DNA of 64,000 nt from Euwallacea fornicatus (GCF_040115645.1 NC_089541.1:6200001-6264000); one strand, 5' to 3'; shown: positions 57,169 through 62,974, numbered from the stretch's first letter. The notes: generated by a model not told the origin, from the sequence alone. Program-made: numbers and translations.

Positions 57169-59810
57169 ACGAGTAGCGTATTTCAAAAAATCAAATTTGT
57201 TCAAATCACAAAGATTAAGACGTTGTCAAAAAAGCAAAAACTATGCTTCGCTGGCAAAAAAATGAAAAAAATTGAAAAACTTGTTATCTCCCATCGAACG
57301 AACATTGATATCAAGGACCTAATTGAATGTGCTTGGGAATTACGCTTGAAATACACTTGCAAAAAGCAAATAAATGAAGAAATATGAAAAAATCAAATTC
57401 ACTAGCTGACTGGCAACGTATATCTGGACCGAACGGATTTAGTGACACCCCTTCCACCCCTATTTAAAAATGAATCCCCTAAAAATAGTCAGACTAAGAA
57501 CCTTATGGTGCTCTCGAAATGAAAACAGCAATACCCCAGAACGGTTAAAAACGATTCTTAAAAATTTCAATTTCGTAAAGCAATAACAGCAGATTGTTGA
57601 TGAATGGACGAATACAAAGTGGAATACCTCCGAAATTAATTACTAGAAACGTCCCTAGGAAACGGTGTAATAGAGGTGTAAAGGAAACAGTTACAATCCT
57701 TCCCTTCTATCTTTAGAACATACAATTTAATCTACTTCCTCTTCTGACGCCCACATAGGCCCGCCATTGAATAGAAAAGCAACCTGTCTATATTTTCCTT
57801 AAACCCATCTCACCGGGATAAAGTGGGGACAAAATGAATTTGCACGCCATTGATTAAATAAAAGGGACGGAGAAAACGACTGAAATAGATTGCCTCCCTT
57901 TTGTTTCCAAAGACAATACTATCAAGGAAATCCCTGAGTCCTCTCGGAAGAGCCCACTTTTAGGCAAAACGCTTAGCTCAACTAAAGTGTGTATTTTAAC
58001 ATAACTGACAATAAAATGTATTATCCTAAAGGAGAATGTTTTGTTTGTTAAAGTCCGCACTTACGAGATCGCTTCATCATAGAGAAGGATCTCATCTGAA
58101 TTTCCAGGTCTCATGATGAAGGTAAAGGAGAGTTGCTTGTAATGGCCCCGTTAAATTAAATCTTTAATCATGTCATAATCTTTTTTATCATACATTCGGT
58201 TTATAACATAGCTTTATGGAATGTAGTGTTTTTGTAAAACATTTTTTTAATTTATGAGCATTAAAAAACTGACAAATTGGAGAATATATACACCAACAAT
58301 GGTCCACGTAATGAAATTTCAAAAAAAATTGGTTCACTTGGGTGATGTTTTTAATCTAAACTATTTTAAATACCATTGTAACAATCTGCGCAACCCACCA
58401 AAAAGTTATGGCAAGCCGCAACATACACTTTTTAAAATTAATTGAGAAAGGATGGCTAAGCATGTGCTCTACATCATAAATCACAGTTTACATTAGACTA
58501 ACTGGAAATGAAAAAAAAAACAAAAAATGAAGAAATTATTAGAAAAAAAGAACAACAGGGGAAACAAAGAAGTTTTTGTCTTGGCATCATAAGCATATTT
58601 ATAATGATAAAGACGCTAAGCAGTCTCGAAAAGTCAAAATTTATTGCAAAACTTTTTAGGACTTTTGTTTCTCATTTTATAAACTACCCCCATAATTTGC
58701 AGAATTGAATTAAATATAAAAATTTGCAAAATTTAAACAATGGGCCGTCATAGGTAGGGGAACATCAGGGACAAGTCTCCCCTAATGTACTACGTCCAGA
58801 AACTAAGAGTAAATATAATTTGCCTAAGTGAAGCTTCAAGGACAGTTGTTTTAAGCTCAATGGGAGCTTTATATATATAAGAGTTTTTAGAACAAATGCC
58901 GTTTAAAATGACATTTTTTTAAATTATTTTTACAGCATAACGCATGTAAAAATTACGACCTTTAAAAATTTGATTATATATTTTTTGAATGACCAAATTT
59001 CTCAACAAGTATCTTAGAAATAGAGTACGTCATTAAGTTAGTTTAATGAAAATCTTCAGCTTAACTACTTAAAAAATCGCAGCATTTTTAATAACTGTTT
59101 ATAGCTGCTTTCCTTCTCTCTAAATCCAGTACTATGCCACCCTTCATCAAAAACACACTTTCTGAACCCATTTTCCAGGTTTCACCATGTATACAACCTG
59201 CGTAATTTGGTTGGCTTTCGTCCCCCTCTACTTCTCAACAGCCAACCACGTGGCAATGCGTATCACCAGCATGTCAGTAACCATCAGCTTATCGGCCACC
59301 GTAACTCTAGCCTGCCTCTTCTCCCCCAAAGTAATCTTCGAGACACATCTCAATTCAATAACCTATAATACCAAAATACTATTTCAGCTCTATATTATCC
59401 TAATTCGTCCTGAGCGGAACGTGAGACAAAGCATGATGCCCATGAGGTACAGCGCCATCAACAAGAGCTCTGTCACCACTGGGTCTGGCAGCATGATGGC
59501 AGCAGTTGTAGTGACTGCCGCAACTTGCGACCAGAATCAGAAGATTCAGAAAGCTGTGTCTCCAGTGGACAATAGTAAGTTATTATTTTGTACCAAGTAA
59601 AGTTAAATATTAACATGTTTTTGATCTAAAGCTGCTTTAGAATTAGAAAAAGAAATGGTGGAGCTGAAAGACACAAGTACCCAAACCAGTCCAACATCCA
59701 GTACCAACAACATAAACGGTTGTTCGTTAGACAATTTGGGTAAAATGAACAACAACTGCAACATTAATGGGCCAGTGGTACCGGCGCAGATCATTGACAT
59801 GGCTTTATAG
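2013..59810 (+). CDS. mGluR: Metabotropic glutamate receptor, insect mGluRA type (3' 14 exons, whole-gene entry)
   Basis: Class C GPCR that binds glutamate extracellularly and, in this family, couples to Gi/o. Exons: 2013-2155, 22983-23153, 23861-24005, 26650-26901, 34192-34360, 39191-39294, 46958-47107, 47164-47297, 51711-52036, 53894-54056, 55303-55516, 59179-59330, 59388-59574, 59632-59810. All have AG/GT borders and agreeing phases; the joined frame gives 828 residues (numbered here from the first full codon at 2015) plus TAG. Layout: Venus-flytrap domain about 1-378, nine-Cys linker about 379-450, seven helices about 462-712, cytoplasmic tail 713-828. Family ligand residues visible: S29/S30, T53, Y101 (NYG) and D185 (GSD). 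N-glycosylation sequons include NKT, NIS, NAT, NET, NVS and NCS. Helix motifs such as RASGRELSY, KTNRISRIF and FNESKHIGFTMYTTC are those of group II/III-like receptors. 5' exons are outside the window. Assignment to mGluRA rather than the second insect mGluR is from recalled family sequence. Confidence 0.95.
3700..4700 (-). pseudogene. Tc1-like transposase wreck
   Basis: Minus-strand conceptual translation in shifting frames gives a Tc1-type transposase: an N-terminal HTH region near 4700, LFSDEFSFNLEPDNRRVLIW (first catalytic D region), a GISFGGHTNLYF-like stretch, then DDNARPHC (second catalytic D) and NIERM. Many stops and frameshifts; not functional. Terminal repeats were not found, so element limits are unknown. 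Confidence 0.75.
5527..6459. mobile_element. MITE-like inverted-repeat element (933 bp)
   Basis: The left end cagggtatttctta and the complement of the right end are imperfect inverted repeats continuing for several hundred bases (for example the aacaaactgaaataacaatt match). TA on both sides (5525-5526, 6460-6461). A second inverted pair, cagggtgttgaagtt at 5591 and its complement ending near 6351, lies 64-110 bases inward. No coding capacity. Confidence 0.7.
8815..9940 (-). pseudogene. Broken HTH-DDE transposase
   Basis: Minus-strand translation across frameshifts: an HTH region (EIGFIYGA...), LYREFNEDDPDRRMEYCE, KRHNCR, QYPQKLNFWVGILGDAIIG, LLRFQQDGAPPQF (second catalytic D), SLTSLDLFLYGHLKS (third catalytic region) and a C-terminal helix. 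This motif order is that of a widespread insect transposase group (HTH then FQQDGAPPHF...SPDLTPLDFFLWGYLK). At least three frame changes; dead. Confidence 0.75.
10421..12047 (-). mobile_element. Tc1-type transposon with about 220-bp terminal repeats
   Basis: Flanked by TA (10419-10420, 12048-12049). Terminal repeats 10421-10641 and 11828-12047 are nearly identical and start CAGTTGTGGTCAAAATAATA. Each carries two related direct motifs: outer tcaaaataataagag and inner ccaataaaataagag. This is the IR/DR layout of the Sleeping Beauty type. Close similarity of the two arms suggests recent insertion. Confidence 0.93.
10708..11727 (-). pseudogene. Tc1 transposase with a single nonsense codon
   Basis: 340 codons in one frame from ATG at 11727 to the stop at 10708, interrupted only by TAG at 10963-10965. 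Order: paired-type HTH (CSAEERRIILQLRSENKTYK), GRPRK basic linker (AT-hook/NLS-like), second HTH (LSKKTIKQRLEFAK), first catalytic D in LFSDETKINLF, a GGG stretch (VKHGGGNIKLWGCF), second catalytic D in QHDNDPKHTAK, third catalytic E in SPDMNPIENLW. The spacing fits DD34E. The stop falls 12 codons after the second D, so a truncated product lacks the catalytic E. Confidence 0.93.
14170..15456 (+). mobile_element. Full-length mariner element
   Basis: 1287 bp, with about 28-bp inverted repeats beginning TTAGGTCGTGTAGTATGAAA at both ends (few mismatches) and TA at 14168-14169 and 15457-15458. Encodes one uninterrupted transposase in the middle. Confidence 0.94.
14359..15378 (+). CDS. Mariner transposase, uninterrupted frame
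   Basis: 339 residues from ATG at 14359 (MQNSEIRVLMKYEF), the usual mariner length. The frame is open further upstream to 14206, but homology starts here. Order: two HTH motifs in the first 110 residues (FHRGTTTAQTARNI, TVSRWFMKFRSG), the linker WVPHELTD, first catalytic D in IVTCDGKW, second in LLLHDNARPHTA, third in YSPDLPPTDYHFF; 34 residues separate the last two (DD34D). It ends GINELPVKWQKCIDNGGAYF. Differences from the usual motifs: GDEKW/CDEKW is CDGKW, and SPDLAPTDYHFF is SPDLPPTDYHFF. These may reduce activity. Resembles cecropia-type mariners from memory. Confidence 0.93.
   Translation: MQNSEIRVLMKYEFHRGTTTAQTARNINDVFGTEVTSQQTVSRWFMKFRSGNFDLTNEPRGRPETQVDNDHLKAVVEANPRQSAFEFSLIFSVTKKTILTHLAEIGEVKKLDKWVPHELTDIQKERSLEACVSLLCRYNYDPFLNRIVTCDGKWILYDNTRRSSQWLDQDEPPKHCAKKNLHQKKLMVSVWWSNAGVIHHNFMKPGESITADVYCRQLTEMMRQLTVKQPRLVNRSAPLLLHDNARPHTAQVTFAKLQELELETLRHPPYSPDLPPTDYHFFQNLDNFLVGKIFNSDEAVKAAFHEFIDSRPAGFYTRGINELPVKWQKCIDNGGAYFD
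17845..18568. mobile_element. MITE with nearly perfect 125-bp inverted repeats (724 bp)
   Basis: Both ends read CAGGGTGTCCCACAAGTGTT and stay nearly identical for about 125 bases (17845-17969 and 18446-18568), with tata on both sides. The inner edge of each arm carries a second motif, acagg(g)tgttaaactt (17954; complement ending 18459). No open frame in the 475-bp centre. Confidence 0.9.
21199..21515 (+). mobile_element. LTR-like unit related to the solo LTRs (317 bp)
   Basis: GC-richer block bounded by TGTTG...CAACA. Its core (ccatggtttacagccatgg, then cttaag, then gctctctctttttt) parallels the complement of 67-691 (ccatggtttatcaccatgg, cttaag, gctctctcttttt). No target duplication was found at these limits, so the exact ends are uncertain. 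Confidence 0.5.
22983..23153 (+). CDS. mGluR: mGluR exon b: ligand-binding domain
   Basis: 57 codons, phase 0 on both sides; acceptor tttgcttcag, donor gtgagct. Begins VSFFSTSPELSNKQRFEYF and ends SYISIIYEESNYGIK. T53 and Y101 (NYG) are ligand-contact positions in the family. The NYGIK-AFE join with the next exon is shorter than vertebrate NYGESG..AF, and from memory this is normal for the insect mGluRA type, not a local deletion. Reading past the donor meets a stop within three codons. Confidence 0.95.
23154..23860 (+). other. 707-bp mGluR intron
   Basis: Between exons b and c. No repeat or gene recognised; the open frame at 23167-23451 has no recognisable homology. Confidence 0.8.
23861..24005 (+). 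CDS. mGluR: mGluR exon c: ligand-binding domain, lobe 2
   Basis: 48 codons plus one base; acceptor tggtttccag, donor gtatgt. Encodes AFEVLEDLLAKNKICIAVKE through VYDNIVQKLQTQPRAR; the Gly that follows is split across the 2644-bp intron. A NIS sequon is present. Content matches the central strand-helix region of lobe 2. Confidence 0.94.
24006..26649 (+). other. 2.6-kb mGluR intron
   Basis: Between exons c and d. Contains a short perfect hairpin at 24213-24240; otherwise AT-rich with nothing recognised. Confidence 0.8.
24213..24240. repeat. Short GC hairpin
   Basis: aacccccg and cgggggtt form a perfect 8-bp stem around a 12-base loop. Could be chance; no terminator role is expected in a eukaryotic intron. 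Confidence 0.6.
26650..26901 (+). CDS. mGluR: mGluR exon d: ligand-binding domain with GSD motif
   Basis: Two bases, 83 codons, one base; acceptor ttttctttcag, strong donor g|gtaagt. Contains CIIFGSDQEVAELMKAVRR, then GHFSWIGSDGWSAR (D185 is the family's ligand aspartate) and EGTLSVQPQANPVKGF, a stretch highly typical of insect mGluRA. RRCNATG carries an N-glycosylation sequon. Confidence 0.96.
29376..30604 (+). mobile_element. Transposon with about 330-bp inverted repeats and a transposase remnant (1229 bp)
   Basis: Ends CAGGG(T)GG-TCCACTTTTTTC and complement, flanked by TA (29374-29375, 30605-30606). The arms are imperfect inverted repeats for about 330 bases. The centre keeps only the transposase C-terminal part: SPDLTPLDFFVCELKK at about 29853-29900, then after a frameshift in an A-run YATPVQTSEKLIDRIRDACT and EWQNHNLIVALRSIKRHCE (to about 30069). 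An internally deleted member of the insect HTH-DDE group. Confidence 0.8.
31298..31386. repeat. Hairpin with a perfect 14-bp stem core
   Basis: tattaatgtgctgt (31308-31321) and acagcacattaata (31363-31376) are perfectly complementary around a 41-base loop; the stem continues outward imperfectly to about 24 bp. No flanking target duplication seen. Confidence 0.6.
32569..33133. mobile_element. MITE derived from the 8395-12071 transposon (565 bp)
   Basis: Begins CAGGGTGGGTTTTT and ends CCTCACCCTG, with TA on both sides (32567-32568, 33134-33135). The two halves are inverted repeats almost to the centre (a ctaccaaatgcaccccagcc / gggtgcatttagtag match). The arms match both ends of the 8395-12071 element. 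No coding capacity. Confidence 0.85.
33211..33769 (-). mobile_element. Solo LTR, copy 2 (559 bp)
   Basis: TGTAGT...CCTACA, with a perfect 4-bp target duplication tgta (33207-33210 and 33770-33773). Close match to 67-691, lacking the extra 66-bp internal tandem unit. The short distance from the neighbouring MITE (77 bp) shows clustering of insertions. Confidence 0.87.
34192..34360 (+). CDS. mGluR: mGluR exon e: ligand-binding domain
   Basis: Two bases, 55 codons, two bases; acceptor ttttgttacag, donor gtgagt. Encodes (E)FWEHQFKCRVPNS, YNNFKACLGNETL and FEDQLQFVSDAVMAFAYAI. Preceded by a 7.3-kb intron holding a 1.2-kb transposon, a MITE and an LTR, followed by a 4.8-kb intron. Confidence 0.95.
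34361..39190 (+). other. 4.8-kb mGluR intron
   Basis: Between exons e and f. Holds the Tc1 wreck 36879-38289. The region 35600-35900 resembles non-coding transposon remnants, but this could not be confirmed. The rest shows nothing recognisable. Confidence 0.75.
36879..38289 (-). mobile_element. Degraded Tc1-like transposon (1411 bp)
   Basis: Imperfect terminal repeats of about 65-70 bp: left TTGCGTGCCATAGAAAAG and complement of right CTGCATGGCATAAAAAAG, both followed by AAAAATGGTTTTA; TA flanks at 36877-36878 and 38290-38291. The - strand between about 38020 and 36990 holds a Tc1-type transposase broken by many stops: MSEFERGQICGLTRG, ESRLCLGLHDGRRR, FQQDNA-like, SPIEHIWDIV, and a C-terminal part IPRADINHLIRNMLRRVQEC. 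Confidence 0.82.
39191..39294 (+). CDS. mGluR: mGluR exon f: ligand-binding domain (smallest exon)
   Basis: One base, 34 codons, one base (104 bp); acceptor aactttttcag, donor gggtaagt. Encodes DLHAHVCRKPGLCEAMKPTK and GSELLKYLHNVSFT. NVS is an N-glycosylation sequon. Too short to stand out as an open frame; placed by homology and phase agreement with both neighbours. Confidence 0.94.
39573..39760. repeat. Long intronic hairpin with a perfect 20-bp stem
   Basis: ccaaaagacgcaaaattgca (39630-39649) pairs perfectly with 39673-39692 around a 23-base loop. The stem continues outward imperfectly for about 38 bases on each side (cgataaatttgtgac near 39592 with gttacagatttatcg near 39716). It could be a small MITE or the template of a structured RNA. 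Confidence 0.75.
41690..42260 (-). pseudogene. HTH-DDE transposase wreck
   Basis: Minus-strand pieces in order: DEVLLSNECTIHNN (first catalytic region, SDE now SNE), WTVAFEGFLYG, TMSLQLDGASPHYYREVLQF (second catalytic D in LDGASPH), NRWIERNGFLNWPPGCPEIT then PLDCFMWGYTKRIVY. Same group as the elements at 8395, 29376 and 48750. Stops and frameshifts throughout. Confidence 0.72.
46958..47107 (+). CDS. mGluR: mGluR exon g: end of ligand-binding domain
   Basis: Two bases, 49 codons, one base; acceptor ttcatag, donor gtaagc. Encodes (G)LSGDKFHFDENGDGPARYN and YQWVRVGEYLEGILNLNDS. The FDENGDGPARYNI motif is the usual lobe 1/lobe 2 closing segment of mGluRs. Followed after only 56 bp by the next exon. 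Confidence 0.95.
47108..47163 (+). other. 56-bp mGluR intron
   Basis: gtaagc...ttttacag between exons g and h. Not a multiple of three; retention gives RKLVNQFM then a stop. One of three minimal introns in this gene. Confidence 0.9.
47164..47297 (+). CDS. mGluR: mGluR exon h: first six cysteines of the cysteine-rich linker
   Basis: Two bases plus 44 codons, ending in phase 0; acceptor ttttacag, donor gttagt (weaker than consensus). Encodes IQFKLGQPKPPESVCSLPC, then ESCCWHCFNCSQYQ. Six of the nine linker cysteines are here. The linker transmits closure of the flytrap to the membrane helices. Confidence 0.95.
47298..51710 (+). other. 4.4-kb mGluR intron
   Basis: Between exons h and i. Holds an unidentified block at 47360-47710, a degraded transposon at about 48750-50261 and a GC-richer block at about 50900-51530 of unknown origin. 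Confidence 0.7.
48750..50261 (+). mobile_element. Degraded HTH-DDE transposon
   Basis: N-terminal HTH at about 48795-48950 (NECVDMLPIFGECKRKSRHV, KLYHERFPERQQIPS). First catalytic region at about 49300 reads SNKSRFHNNGCVNRHN where the group has SDES.F; D and E are lost. GKRYF.LLQNELPLLLHSL at about 49490, then QQGNAPAHNSRTVTEF where the group has QQDGAPAH, RSPDLPPLDFFVRGYLKDPV, and a C-terminal part NELNRKMEESFIRNAELFEA ending about 49892. A terminal-repeat-like gggacaccccgta lies at about 50249-50261; the left end was not located. Confidence 0.72.
51711..52036 (+). CDS. mGluR: mGluR exon i: end of cysteine-rich linker, helices 1 and 2
   Basis: 108 codons plus two bases, the largest exon here; acceptor tctcaatttcag, donor ggtaatt. 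Begins IRAPNDPTQCISCP and supplies the last three linker cysteines. Helix 1 is about residues 462-484 (WAIGAMAFSSTGVLITLF), followed by the class C signature PVVRASGRELSYTLLAG into helix 2 (about 499-519). KPTDIVCGVQR leads to helix 3. Confidence 0.97.
52037..53893 (+). other. 1.9-kb mGluR intron
   Basis: Between exons i and j. Contains the MITE at 52561-52961; otherwise AT-rich, nothing recognised. Confidence 0.8.
52561..52961. mobile_element. Small MITE-like inverted repeat (about 400 bp)
   Basis: The left half from cagggtgatccctaagagtg and the complement of the right half are imperfect repeats over about 190 bases. An inner pair, gatacagggtgttaaatatt (52667-52686) and aatatttaacaccatatatc (52836-52855), begins 110 bases in. 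Ends are approximate; no clear target duplication. Confidence 0.7.
53894..54056 (+). CDS. mGluR: mGluR exon j: helix 3, second intracellular loop, start of helix 4
   Basis: One base plus 54 codons; acceptor tacgtttcag, donor gtatgt. Encodes FGTGFCFTVVYAALLTKTNR, then ISRIFKAGKHSAKRPNFIS and SQLIICTGLVGVQ. The KTNRISRIF loop is diagnostic for mGluRs and contributes to G-protein contact in the family. Confidence 0.97.
54057..55302 (+). other. 1.2-kb mGluR intron
   Basis: Between exons j and k. No element or gene recognised. Confidence 0.8.
55303..55516 (+). CDS. mGluR: mGluR exon k: helix 4 to third intracellular loop
   Basis: 71 codons plus one base; acceptor atgccttgcag, donor ggtaag. Encodes VLINVIWMIISPPRAIHHY, REDNLLACTSHIDASYM, helix 5 (IAFTYPILLIIICTVYAVLT, about 625-642) and RKIPEAFNESKHI. 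An inverted-repeat element begins only 14 bases after the splice junction (55531). Confidence 0.97.
55531..56647. mobile_element. MITE with about 415-bp inverted repeats (1117 bp)
   Basis: Left from caggatgttcgaaaaggtca, right ending tttccagacaccctg. The arms 55531-55945 and 56225-56647 are imperfect inverted repeats (for example caagttattcg.tttcaaagt and agcttgatt matches). No target duplication identified. Starts 14 bases after the exon k junction. Confidence 0.78.
57101..57164. repeat. (AT)32 microsatellite
   Basis: 64 uninterrupted bases of alternating AT, inside an mGluR intron. Confidence 0.98.
59179..59330 (+). CDS. mGluR: mGluR exon l: helix 6 and most of helix 7
   Basis: Two bases plus 50 codons; acceptor cattttccag. 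Encodes (G)FTMYTTCVIWLAFVPLYF, then AMRITSMSVTISLSATVTLA and CLFSPK. The donor is aaa|gtaatc at 59331. I place the exon end here because joining K707 to LYIILIRPERN at 59388 restores the invariant family order. Reading on through instead adds 19 residues found in no mGluR I know. Confidence 0.9.
59331..59387 (+). other. 57-bp in-frame, stop-free mGluR intron inside helix 7
   Basis: gtaatc...ctatttcag. Length is 19 codons with no stop; if retained it would read VIFETHLNSITYNTKILFQ between FSPK and LYIIL. Spliced out, the protein matches the family exactly, so it is treated as an intron. The donor gtaatc is below consensus strength. Confidence 0.85.
59388..59574 (+). CDS. mGluR: mGluR exon m: end of helix 7 and proximal cytoplasmic tail
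   Basis: 62 codons plus one base. Encodes LYIILIRPERNVRQSMMPMR, YSAINKSSVTTGSGSMM and AAVVVTAATCDQNQ. RPERNVRQSM is the conserved juxtamembrane segment, and the MMAA.VVTAATC stretch is shared with the insect mGluRA tail from memory. The donor is ata|gtaagt at 59575. If not spliced, the frame adds SKLLFCTK and stops at 59600. Confidence 0.92.
59575..59631 (+). other. 57-bp mGluR intron before the last exon
   Basis: gtaagt...gatctaaag. The acceptor has a poor pyrimidine tract. In the receptor frame it contains TAA at 59598-59600, so an unspliced transcript would lose the last 59 residues and gain eight others. Confidence 0.8.
59632..59810 (+). CDS. mGluR: mGluR exon n: C-terminal tail and stop
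   Basis: Two bases, 58 codons and TAG; acceptor gatctaaag. Encodes (T)ALELEKEMVELKDTSTQTSP, a Ser/Thr/Asn-rich stretch, and ends QIIDMAL. ALELEKEMVELKD looks like a short amphipathic helix. The last residues M-A-L fit a hydrophobic-X-hydrophobic (class II) PDZ ligand, which is inference only. Confidence 0.9.
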
Positions 59811-59950
59811 CAGCAGCCAGGTAGCAGGTCTTCCAGTTTAAAATCTAGGAGAAACCCCATACAGGTTTAGAAGTATAAGGAAATTAGCGATTTAAGGTGT
59901 TTTTTACGCAGTAGCTGTAAAGAGTGTTAAGGACTTTATTTAGTTAAAAA

Positions 59951-59956
59951 AATAAA
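59951..59956 (+). promoter_or_regulatory. Candidate poly(A) signal AATAAA for mGluR
   Basis: First AATAAA after the receptor stop codon, 141 bases downstream. Function is inferred from position only; a longer 3' UTR is possible. Confidence 0.5.
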
Positions 59957-61689
59957 TTTTAAATTGGTTGATGAAGCCGAGATATGGGTGGTTGACGCTA
60001 TTAGGTGTTAAAAGGGCAAAATGAAAAAAAGGACCTGAATTGTTTCTCAGGCTATAGTCAGAAAATATCCGTATTTGACCGATTTCTCACCGGTGTTTAG
60101 AGACATCTTGTACTTGGTAATGCCAGTTTATGGCAATCTTGCAACATTTAATATTTGATCCTGCATCCGCTTTGATGAAAAAAATTACGAATTAGTATTC
60201 TTGACAGAAATTTCTCTTCTACATGATGTTATTATTAAATAATGTGAAGTGTGTTTAACTTTTCTACTTTTTCGCTTCACATTTTTCTTTTCACGTCTCT
60301 ATTGTGATAATTGTGAATAAGGACCACGTCTCATAATGGATTGCGATCAAAAACTAAAGAACCATTATTTTTTGTTCTAGCAAATCAAGTCATTACAAAA
60401 TTCGATGCATTTTTCGGTCTTTCCAGCTCGAAAAAGAAAACGAATTTTCAAGTAACTTTTCATGCTACTAAGCATGTTACACTTGTACACGTATGAACAC
60501 ATTTTAGCGTTTCAAAATTTAAGAAAATAGATGAAGTTTCCTCCTCAATTTTAACTTAACCAAGTCGAACCACAACAAATATCAACATGTATTTGATCTA
60601 TTCAGTTCGAAAAATCCTTGAAATAAAAAATCTCACAGTGCTTTTTGGTTTTTCAAATCGGTTCACGACAAAAATTTTATATTTCTCCGGCAAAAAACTA
60701 TTGTTTCCACGCTTATTTTAATTTATAGAAATTATTGTGAATCACGTATTTATTATACAATTTAAAATCATCATATAATCATTTTCAAATTGATAAGACT
60801 TTTTTACAGTTCCAATTGCTTACATTGTTCATTAAAAAAACTTGATACTATTTCAGTTCTCAATTTGAGTTTCCCCTTTTAACACTTGTCTGCAAAAAAA
60901 ACAATCACTGTCCTCGCGCAATGGTTTCACAAATTCTCAAATCAGAAAATTTACTTCTATAAATAATATAGAAGACCATTTGCATCAATCCTTTAAAAAT
61001 TCTCAAGGCTATCGCATTCCCAAACGAAGAGGGGAACATGTTTTAAAGGTTTTATACAGGGTAAACTCTATGTCATCGTAAGCATATAAATACGTTAGTT
61101 AAATAAGAGCTATAGCGTTGTTTGTACACGATTCTTAGTAATTTTTTATTTGAAGCAGTTGATGGTTGAATAACTGAAATATATACCCGAAAATAAAAGA
61201 TTATCTTACCTATAACATATACTTTTTCGGAGATATATGAATGCATTCTCCTACAATTATGTTCAGTGATACGGAATTGAAACATGAAAAATGGATTGAC
61301 ATTTTTTGTCCAAACTTAGCACACACCTTTAGTTAATTCAAGAATCAACTGAAAGCGTCATATCTAACATGTTTTAGCACGTTTTTATGCTATTGTTGCC
61401 AAGTCTTTATGATATATATCAACTTATGGGCTTGTGCGAAGGTGCTTTTTCCAAAAGAAATCGAAAATCAGATCAACATCATGCATTATTTCATTCTTAT
61501 CCTTAGCCGATCAACGACCCACTTTTTCAGAAAGGTAGTACCCATTCTCATGTAGCAAAGATTTCTGAAAACGAGTTTCTAACATATTAATTCTTTCTCA
61601 TTCGCCAATTCAACATGCGTCTACACAGCTGGAAAGAAAATTAATAAATTTATCAAATCTTCTACCTACACTAGAAGCTTCCCTGTGTA

Positions 61690-61800
61690 AACTACCGACT
61701 GCTTTGAACATAATTCCTCAAGATAACATGAACCACCTACTGGAATCAATAACACGAAAGCCAAGAGAACGTGATATCCATAAGGATGCAATACATTATT
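61690..61800 (+). pseudogene. Possible Tc1-like transposase C-terminal fragment
   Basis: KLPTALNIIPQDNMNHLLES and ITRKPRERD resemble the C-terminal end of Tc1-like transposases (compare IPRADINHLIRNMLRRVQEC at 36990-37180). Short and isolated. Confidence 0.4.
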
Positions 61801-62968
61801 AATTAAAAATTGCGTTAATCATTCGATTTTTTTCTTCAAATTTCAATAATCATTCCAATACCTAAAGGTTTGCTAAAGTTAAAACGAAAGTTAAAAGTTT
61901 GGTCAAAAAGTTCCGTCCTTTCTTACTGTTGTAAATTCTATACCACTAAGTATAACTAGAACTTTCAATAAGTATATTATATTTAATTAATATTAAAAGT
62001 CCTTTACAGTCTCCTTTATCTTCAGTCTTCCAATTACAATTGTAACAAATAATTGAAAAATTAAAAAATATCAAATTTGTAATTATTTGTTCAATTTAAA
62101 ATAATTTTCAGAATATTGCAATATTATATTACGAAAAGTCTATACCTTCTCTAAAAAATATTGTCCATTTCTCCAGTTTGTAAATATTGATAAATGTGAA
62201 AAATATGTGTTTTTGTATATAAACATGCAATCACATAAAGAGTAAGTACGATTGGTACTTTGTTGTGAATAAAACAATTAGGTAATACAAAATTGAAATA
62301 CTCTTTATATGTACAAAAGTAAATTGACATTCGCTTATCTTTGATTGAGCCCAAAGATAAGTAGGTAGGTACTTACAATGAATGTCATTTAAGTGCTGTC
62401 AAGTGGACCATGCAAAGTGTTCTGGAAGAGGATACATTGCGATGGTCCTATATAAATGTTGGAAAGATACTTATATTGTATAAAAACTTCCAGTTAAATA
62501 CAGAATGGTACCTGTCTTTGTTAAATGTTTCAACGATATTCAATAAATATACAATGATTTATACTGCGATCATTATTATGCCTTACACTTACCCAATTGA
62601 ACCACATGCAACTTCACAAAAAAAATATGTGTGTCTTACAAATGAAATGAGAAACCAAGGTGCGACAATCTGCACAAAGCCACTAAAACTAAGAAATAGA
62701 AAATATAAAGTGAAGTATAAGCAATTTTATTTTAATTCTACCTATTACAGCATACAGTAAAATTAAACAATATAAGAATTATGAGGAAAATAAAGATGAG
62801 TGAAGGAAGGGAAATCGTCGTAGCGAGGTGTAAATGATAAAGCCTGACAACTGGCGGCTGCTTAATATCCCTTAATATTTCTGTCAAGCCAACTCAACGA
62901 AGAAGTTTTATACCTACAAAAACGTTTTGGTTTGAAATAAAATAAATCCCAATACAATAACGGATTGT

Positions 62969-62974
62969 TTTAAT
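62969..62974 (-). promoter_or_regulatory. Possible variant poly(A) signal ATTAAA for CSN7
   Basis: ATTAAA on the - strand about 110 bases after the CSN7 stop; no AATAAA was seen nearer. Position-based guess. Confidence 0.25.

Larger units (their letters stand above)
55517..59178 (+). other. 3.7-kb mGluR intron
   Basis: Between exons k and l. Holds the inverted-repeat element 55531-56647 and the AT microsatellite 57101-57164; the remainder shows nothing recognised. Confidence 0.8.

Noticed and set aside
62410..62760. 116-codon + strand open frame downstream of mGluR
   Set aside because: No recognisable motif, AT-driven composition and no splice or promoter context; not called a gene.
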